Below are positions 58,505-64,000 of a stretch of 64,000 bases of DNA, one piece after another (position 1 is the first letter of the stretch; each line of letters begins with the position of its first letter). This stretch comes from Anaeramoeba flamelloides (lineage: Eukaryota; Metamonada; Anaeramoebidae). The notes beneath the pieces were generated by a model. It made no database searches, was not told where the DNA came from, and saw nothing but the letters and a program-made list of their open reading frames with translations. Where the stretch lies: assembly GCA_027625915.1 (NCBI GenBank), contig JANTQA010000070.1:7879001-7943000 (forward strand), given 5' to 3'. Position numbers and translations under genes: made by a program.

Positions 58505-61500
58505 TTATTTTTTATGATCAGTTGATTTTGTGTGAAACTTTTTGATAAAATGTTGTAAAACCTCTACGATTAAATCTCGATCTCTTTCGTATCTCGTCAA
58601 AAATATTATTGGATTAATATTTTTATTTTTATTTTTATTTCGAACAATAGTGTTAAAAGGGATTTTATTTCTGTTTTCATTAAAGGAAATTTCAAACATG
58701 TTTTTAATGGTTTTGTGTTTAGTTATTCTAAAAAATTTATTATATTTGTAAATTTTTTCTTTTCCATTTTTACCAATTCTTAAATACTCTTTTCTGATTT
58801 TCAAATAGCCAGATTGTAAGGGGAAAGAGTTTAAAGTAAGAATGTAAATTAAAAACGATACACGCTTTTCGTGATAAAACATCTCAATTAACGTATGTAT
58901 CGAAATATCCAAGGATTGGTTTAATTGATCATATGTTTTTATTGAAACTAATTCCCTTTTCAGTGAATTATTGGGTTTAAATAGGGGTGGTAATATTATT
59001 GTGTGTATGTTGTCGGGGTTTACAGAATCTATTTTTTCATTTTTTTTAAACAAAGCATTATTATGTTTAACTGAGGAATATAAATTGAAATTAAAAATTA
59101 GGATCCTTTTTATATTAAAGTTTGGACACTTGATCAAAATAATTTGCGTTTTTTTTTTATTCGAAATGGTAAAGATTAAAGGGTCTTCGTGATTGATCGC
59201 TATATTTATTTTTTTTTTCCATTGGTTCGAAAATATTAAGTTGTCATATTTTTTTTTTGAGTTCTTTTTTTCAGAATAATTATCATTCCGACTACTACTA
59301 TTATAACTACTACTACTACTATTGTCGTTGCTATATCCGTTGCTATAACTATTGTCGGTGCTATTGTCGTTATCGTTCTCGTTATTTGGCTTTTGGAATA
59401 TTTTTAAATTATTTTTCCTAAATTTGATTTTGCCCTTAACAAAAGTATTTTCATACAAATTATTTACTAAAATGTTTATTGCAAATTGGCCAATTCTTAA
59501 ACAGTTTTTTGATTCAATAAATGCTCTGTCGTATTGAGATTTTATATTTTTGATTAATCTTTTATTTTCCTTCGTTAAATTTTCATAATGATAAATTCCC
59601 CACTCTGTGAAGGTATTAATTAATAAAAAGGATTCTAAATATTTAAAATCTTTATTATGATATTGATATTGCTTTAACAATAAATTGATTACTGAACTTT
59701 TAAAATAATTTGATTTTGAAGAATAATCTAACCATTCGTATTCATTATTCGAAAAATATTCGTTATTTTGAAACTTTTTTAAACTTTTAAATGGCTTTAA
59801 AGTTAATTTATTAGCATTATGAACTCTCTCAAGTGCTAAATGGTGATTTCCCATTTCTTCTTTTATATAACTTTTTTGAATTGTTTTTTTCTTTTTTGAT
59901 CTTTGGCTTGTTCTCCAAATTTTTGCAATTTCTTGAATTGGTGTAATGGGGCTTTTTATATTGTTGTTGCAGTGGTTGTTACTGCTTTTATTATTGTCAT
60001 TTGTTTTCAAAAAAAAAACTTTATTACTTTCCATAAAGGAATTATTCAAAGTTTGGAAATTATTTTTTTTCAAACTATTGCCATGATTACTATTATTATT
60101 ATTATTCGAATGGCTTTTAAATAATTTCGGATTATAATTTTGAATATTTAAGGTATAATAATTATTATTAGGTTTGCGAGTATTAATTGTTTTATTGTTT
60201 GTCTTTACATTTCGAAATTTATTTACCCACTCATCATCATCATCTTCTTCTTCATTATAAATGATATCCAATTTTTTTCTGACCCCATTTTTCTTTTTTT
60301 GATTTTGAAGGAATTTTAAATTTTGAGTTGATGAAGATAGTAGGTTAATATTTGGTTTAAATGAAGGATAATTTTGAAATAATTTTGATTCTAATTCTAA
60401 ATGATTTGTTTTGTTTATCATTGGCGTTAATGTATTATATTTATTGTACCTGTCATTTCCTTTAGGTTTTGGTTTGTGTTTTCTTTTTCGTTTTCTTTTT
60501 TCTTTTTTCTTTTTCTTTTTCTTTTTCGTTTTCTTTTTGGTTCGGTTTTTATTTTTATTGCTTTTTTTCTTTTCTTTTTTTACTTTTACTTTTAATTTTA
60601 ATTTTATCTTATCTTGGACTTTTTTTTGATTTTTATTTTTAAAAATTGTTGCCTCTCTTTCTTTTTTGGTTATATTTTCTTTTTCAGTTTTAATGTCATC
60701 TTTTGTATTGTTGTTTTCCAAAATAATATTCAGTCCCTTTTTTTTTTCCCCATTATTTTTTAATTTAGTTGAATTGAAATTTTTTGTTAAAAATTCGTTC
60801 ATTTCATTTTCTATATTATTTTTTGAATCTGCACTAACTAAAGTAAACTCATTTTCAATTTCTTCCGTTTTTTCAAAGTCCAATTCAGAAGAAAAATCAA
60901 ACTCAATTTTATTTGATAATTCTTCTTCTTTAATATACCCAGAATTATTTCCTATTCCATTTTCACTTTGGTTTTCATTTCTATTTTCATTTTCATTTTC
61001 ATTTTCAATTAAATTCTCAATGTATGTAATTTTTGTTTTGAATTGATCATCAGAAGGTGTTTTTCTTAATATTTTTGGTGAAAATCCGTTTGAGTCTTCA
61101 TTTGATGATGAGAAATCTATTTCAGAAGTAAAAGAAAAATCGTTATTATTAGAAAAATATCCAAATGTTGATCCAGAATTTCTTTTTTCTATTTTTTCAC
61201 CCTCTCCCTTTTTATTCTCATTTACGTTCCAATCATTGTTAATTAACTTATTTGTGATATTTTCATCTTGTAAATTGATTCTATTTTTATCTTTATGCAA
61301 AATTAATGTTTTTTTATTCTTTGTTGAATAATGATTAAAAGTGCTTTCAGGGCAAAATGTTGTATCATTATCAAAATTAACTTGATTTTCTAATTCTAAA
61401 AAGAGACTACCAGAACTTTTTCTTAGATAGGTTGACAAAGACCATCTTTTGTTTGGGGAATTGTTTTTCATTTCTTCTGAGGAAATAATTTTTTGATTAT

Positions 61501-64000
61501 ATATTCGAGTCAATATTTCACTATTTAAGGAATGATTCCTTCCTTTTTTTTTTCTTCTGTCTTTGGTTTTTTTTTGGGGAATTCGATTCCCGTACCCATC
61601 TTTTTCATACTGGTCCATATTTTTATTAGGAAATTCCTTAATATTTGTGCGAGGTTTAATTGGATCAGATTCTCTTCGAAGTGTAGATCCTTGTAATGAT
61701 CCCGTTTTTATTATTGGATAATTGTTTGGTTGATCAAAATTTTGGTGGTTATTAGATTTTTCGTTTTTGACTTCTAACTTTTCTTCAATTTTTGTAATTA
61801 ATAAAGTGTCATTGTTTTTTTCAATATTATTCAAATCTTTTTCTGATATTATCGTTTTTGAATCATGGGTTTTTGTTTGATTAGGAATTAAATATGGTTT
61901 CTGTTGATTAAAAGACATGACGTTGTTGTTCTTATCATTACTCTTATTTTTCGTCTCTTCGTCAATATTATCTTCCTGGTATAAGTCCCACCAAATTTTC
62001 CATTCATTTGATTTTTTTGAAAACTTTCTTTGGTTCTGAGTGATATTTAAATCAGTGATATCAAATTTCTGATCCGTATTTTTTTTTTTTTTTCTTGGGC
62101 TCAGAGTACTTTTTATTTGTTTTATTGTTTTAAATAGTCGCCTTTTTTTAACTGTGTTCACTTTATCATTTTTTTTAACCATAAAGCTTTTCTCTTTTAT
62201 ATCCATTTTTAGAGATAATGGCTTTTGACTTTTACTTTTTGAATTTTTTTGTGTATTTTGGTTTTGGAAATTTTCATTATTAATTTCTTTTGTTAAATAT
62301 TTTTTTTCATTTTGATCATCTTTTTCATCAAAACTTGTATATTTTTCCTTTTTTATTTCTATTTCTTTGTTTTTCATTGAATTGCTACTTTCAAATTTCC
62401 AAGTTAAAGTATCTTTTTGGATTTTGGAATTAGAATAAATATCTGTTATAACTTGTATATCCCCTTCTAGTTCTATTTTTTGTCTTTCTTCTTTTTGTCT
62501 TTTTCCTTCTCTTTCTTCGTCCCCATCTAGTTTCCTTTCCCCTTCTATTTCTCTTTTTTTGGTTATTTTGTTTTTCTCTTCTTCTCTTTCTTCTTTATCT
62601 TCTGTTTTTCCTTCCCCTTCTATTTCTCTTTCTTTGGTTATTAAGCTTGGCTCTTGGTTGGCGTGTGATTTGATTTCTTGTTCAATTATATCTTTTGGTA
62701 AACTAATTGTTGTCTTGTCCTTCATTTGAGTTTTTTGATCCCTGCCTAATTCTCTTTTTTTTTCAATTTTGCTTTTTATAGAAATATCGATTGTTATGTT
62801 TGTTTCTCCGTTCTGTTGTAAGGTTAGATCTTTCGTTTTTGTTTTCCCTTTACATATTTTTTGCCTTTTGCTTTTATTCAAATCATTTTTCAATTTGAGT
62901 AAAGTTTGTTCCTTTTTTTGGACTAAATCCTCTAATTTTTGAAATTGTTGGAATTTTTTCTCGAGTTCTAAGAGTTTTTCTTTTAAATTTGGTTTCTTTT
63001 TAACTTTTTTCTTTTTTTTTTTTAAGAACTTTTTTCTTTTTTGCAATTGTGAAAACCTTTTTTCAAGTAAAGCTATCTGATCAAGAAAATTTTTTTTGGC
63101 CAATTTATTATTTCTCGTTTCTCCACTTTGGTGTAAAGTTAGTCCTTTTGGTTTTGTTTGCTTATTTGTCATTATTTTAATTATTCCTAATTTTTGCAAA
63201 ATTTGAAATTCAGAACGAAAAATTTTTTTCATTTTTGATTTTTTGATCTTTGACAAATTAGAATAAATATTTTTGTTTTGGGTCAAATAATTGTTATACT
63301 GAATAAAATCAAACTGGCTATTATTCTGAGGAGGAAGAGAAGGTGTTAAAATTGTTGTTTTTTTATTTTTTTGATTTTTATCTCGCAAAGCCTGTTTTGA
63401 TGTTCTTTTCAAAAGATAAAAGCGAATTATGGGTTTTTTTTTGAATTTGTATTCCCTCCTTTGTAAATATTCCATTAAAATTATGTACCTTTGCATGAGA
63501 TTTAAAATAGCTTTTTTTTCACCGATTAGAAAAGATCCCGATTCGAATCGTTCTATTGCATTTTTTTTTGTTGTCAATTGATCTGTAAAGTCCAGAAAAG
63601 AATCCCAATTTCCACAGAATTGTTGCAATTGATCTTCGACATACCTTTCTTCAATTTGAACATGATCTTCTGTTAATGATGTTTTTACAAGATTGAAAAA
63701 AGCTGTTAATCCAAATTGAAATAAGCACCCAAAGTTTGCTCGTGGATTCTGAGTTGTGTGTCTATACAATGCAACGAGATAGGTGATGTTTTTCTTATAT
63801 TTCTCTTTTGTTAGCCATCTTAATCGGATATTGTCTTCAATTGTACTAATTACCGAGAGAGATGCTGGTATCAAACCAATCTCAGAATTCATATACAAAT
63901 TTACAGTGCTGAAAACTAAGTAGAGTACAAAATATAAAAACATCACTTTCACAACTTGACCAGTATTTGTTTGAATAAACGAGAGTTTTTTAGAATTCAA
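58505..64000 (-). CDS. Giant low-complexity protein with PH-like C-terminus, 5' end not reached
   Basis: One frame of 1831 codons is open to the window edge, so the true start is not seen (the edge codon is TTG). Residues 40-185 form a compact helical region of mixed composition (NSEIGLIPASLSVISTIEDN..). Residues about 20-36 are hydrophobic and could be a membrane segment, or intron translated through, since TTTTCAG stands at their end. A coiled coil fills about 305-385. TLHQSGET and TLQQNGET are a short duplicated motif near 288 and 392. A long Lys/Glu/Asn/Ser-rich spacer follows, with an almost pure basic tract near 1137-1187. The C-terminal 320 residues are ordered again, with PH-like strands near 1520-1640 and 1720-1825 ending in the helix RDRDLIVEVLQHFIKKF. 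The pattern resembles the PH-like units of the gene at 45990-48754. A membrane- or cytoskeleton-linked scaffold is possible but unproven. Confidence 0.75.
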   Translation of the reverse strand: MNSKKLSFIQTNTGQVVKVMFLYFVLYLVFSTVNLYMNSEIGLIPASLSVISTIEDNIRLRWLTKEKYKKNITYLVALYRHTTQNPRANFGCLFQFGLTAFFNLVKTSLTEDHVQIEERYVEDQLQQFCGNWDSFLDFTDQLTTKKNAIERFESGSFLIGEKKAILNLMQRYIILMEYLQRREYKFKKKPIIRFYLLKRTSKQALRDKNQKNKKTTILTPSLPPQNNSQFDFIQYNNYLTQNKNIYSNLSKIKKSKMKKIFRSEFQILQKLGIIKIMTNKQTKPKGLTLHQSGETRNNKLAKKNFLDQIALLEKRFSQLQKRKKFLKKKKKKVKKKPNLKEKLLELEKKFQQFQKLEDLVQKKEQTLLKLKNDLNKSKRQKICKGKTKTKDLTLQQNGETNITIDISIKSKIEKKRELGRDQKTQMKDKTTISLPKDIIEQEIKSHANQEPSLITKEREIEGEGKTEDKEEREEEKNKITKKREIEGERKLDGDEEREGKRQKEERQKIELEGDIQVITDIYSNSKIQKDTLTWKFESSNSMKNKEIEIKKEKYTSFDEKDDQNEKKYLTKEINNENFQNQNTQKNSKSKSQKPLSLKMDIKEKSFMVKKNDKVNTVKKRRLFKTIKQIKSTLSPRKKKKNTDQKFDITDLNITQNQRKFSKKSNEWKIWWDLYQEDNIDEETKNKSNDKNNNVMSFNQQKPYLIPNQTKTHDSKTIISEKDLNNIEKNNDTLLITKIEEKLEVKNEKSNNHQNFDQPNNYPIIKTGSLQGSTLRRESDPIKPRTNIKEFPNKNMDQYEKDGYGNRIPQKKTKDRRKKKGRNHSLNSEILTRIYNQKIISSEEMKNNSPNKRWSLSTYLRKSSGSLFLELENQVNFDNDTTFCPESTFNHYSTKNKKTLILHKDKNRINLQDENITNKLINNDWNVNENKKGEGEKIEKRNSGSTFGYFSNNNDFSFTSEIDFSSSNEDSNGFSPKILRKTPSDDQFKTKITYIENLIENENENENRNENQSENGIGNNSGYIKEEELSNKIEFDFSSELDFEKTEEIENEFTLVSADSKNNIENEMNEFLTKNFNSTKLKNNGEKKKGLNIILENNNTKDDIKTEKENITKKEREATIFKNKNQKKVQDKIKLKLKVKVKKEKKKSNKNKNRTKKKTKKKKKKKKEKRKRKRKHKPKPKGNDRYNKYNTLTPMINKTNHLELESKLFQNYPSFKPNINLLSSSTQNLKFLQNQKKKNGVRKKLDIIYNEEEDDDDEWVNKFRNVKTNNKTINTRKPNNNYYTLNIQNYNPKLFKSHSNNNNNSNHGNSLKKNNFQTLNNSFMESNKVFFLKTNDNNKSSNNHCNNNIKSPITPIQEIAKIWRTSQRSKKKKTIQKSYIKEEMGNHHLALERVHNANKLTLKPFKSLKKFQNNEYFSNNEYEWLDYSSKSNYFKSSVINLLLKQYQYHNKDFKYLESFLLINTFTEWGIYHYENLTKENKRLIKNIKSQYDRAFIESKNCLRIGQFAINILVNNLYENTFVKGKIKFRKNNLKIFQKPNNENDNDNSTDNSYSNGYSNDNSSSSSYNSSSRNDNYSEKKNSKKKYDNLIFSNQWKKKINIAINHEDPLIFTISNKKKTQIILIKCPNFNIKRILIFNFNLYSSVKHNNALFKKNEKIDSVNPDNIHTIILPPLFKPNNSLKRELVSIKTYDQLNQSLDISIHTLIEMFYHEKRVSFLIYILTLNSFPLQSGYLKIRKEYLRIGKNGKEKIYKYNKFFRITKHKTIKNMFEISFNENRNKIPFNTIVRNKNKNKNINPIIFLTRYERDRDLIVEVLQHFIKKFHTKSTDHKK

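Noticed and set aside
63890-63962. Membrane anchor at the start of the giant minus-strand protein
   Set aside because: The hydrophobic run could equally be a short intron read through, because TTTTCAG stands at its end. The window edge prevents a decision.
1-64000. tRNA, rRNA and CRISPR loci
   Set aside because: No cloverleaf with a GGTTCGAATCC-type loop, no rRNA-like GC-rich block and no direct-repeat/spacer array was seen on either strand.

Overview
This window is from the nuclear genome of a very AT-rich microbial eukaryote. Genes are split by GT..AG introns, the standard code is used, proteins carry long Asn/Lys/Glu/Ser runs, and gene-poor stretches are packed with decayed transposons. 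Ankyrin-repeat, PAS and PH-like proteins with such low-complexity spacers suggest a free-living amoeboid protist. An Anaeramoeba-like metamonad is my best guess, but no marker gene here proves it. Everything below was read by eye; no alignment or domain search was run.

Layout, left to right. (1) 1-6608, minus strand: an ankyrin-repeat gene whose 3' end lies beyond the window. Its two visible exons are separated by a 4.7 kb intron holding several repeats. (2) 6609-16558: repeats, including two 1.38 kb TTAA-flanked elements head to head (11741-14662). (3) 16559-17119, plus: a basic protein of unknown function. (4) 17120-23927: repeats. (5) 23928-30186, plus: a 1270-residue ankyrin-repeat/pseudokinase in two exons joined across a 2.4 kb intron. 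(6) 30187-35627: repeats, including a LINE fragment split by a 0.94 kb TTAA element. (7) 35628-36428, minus: a coiled-coil protein. It is divergent from a tiny two-exon gene at 36805-37063 resembling the Trm112/UPF0434 fold. (8) 41430-48754, plus: a multi-exon PAS-domain gene that, by splice phase, probably continues into a large exon with five PH-like units. (9) 48755-52732: repeats plus a small two-exon gene at 51739-52144. (10) 52733-53254, plus: the ERH (enhancer of rudimentary homolog) gene in three exons, the most secure identification here. (11) 53255-58504: a third 1.38 kb TTAA element and a 5'-truncated LINE on the minus strand. (12) 58505-64000, minus: a giant low-complexity protein with PH-like C-terminal segments, 5' end not reached.

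The host genes do not form an operon or a visible pathway. Their common themes are signalling or scaffold domains (ankyrin, pseudokinase, PAS, PH-like) and two intron classes: short (about 70-200 bp) and kilobase-sized introns, at least two of which hold mobile elements. Three related TTAA-flanked families, two TA-flanked MITE families, several long foldbacks and a short-motif palindromic array make up most of the structure between genes.
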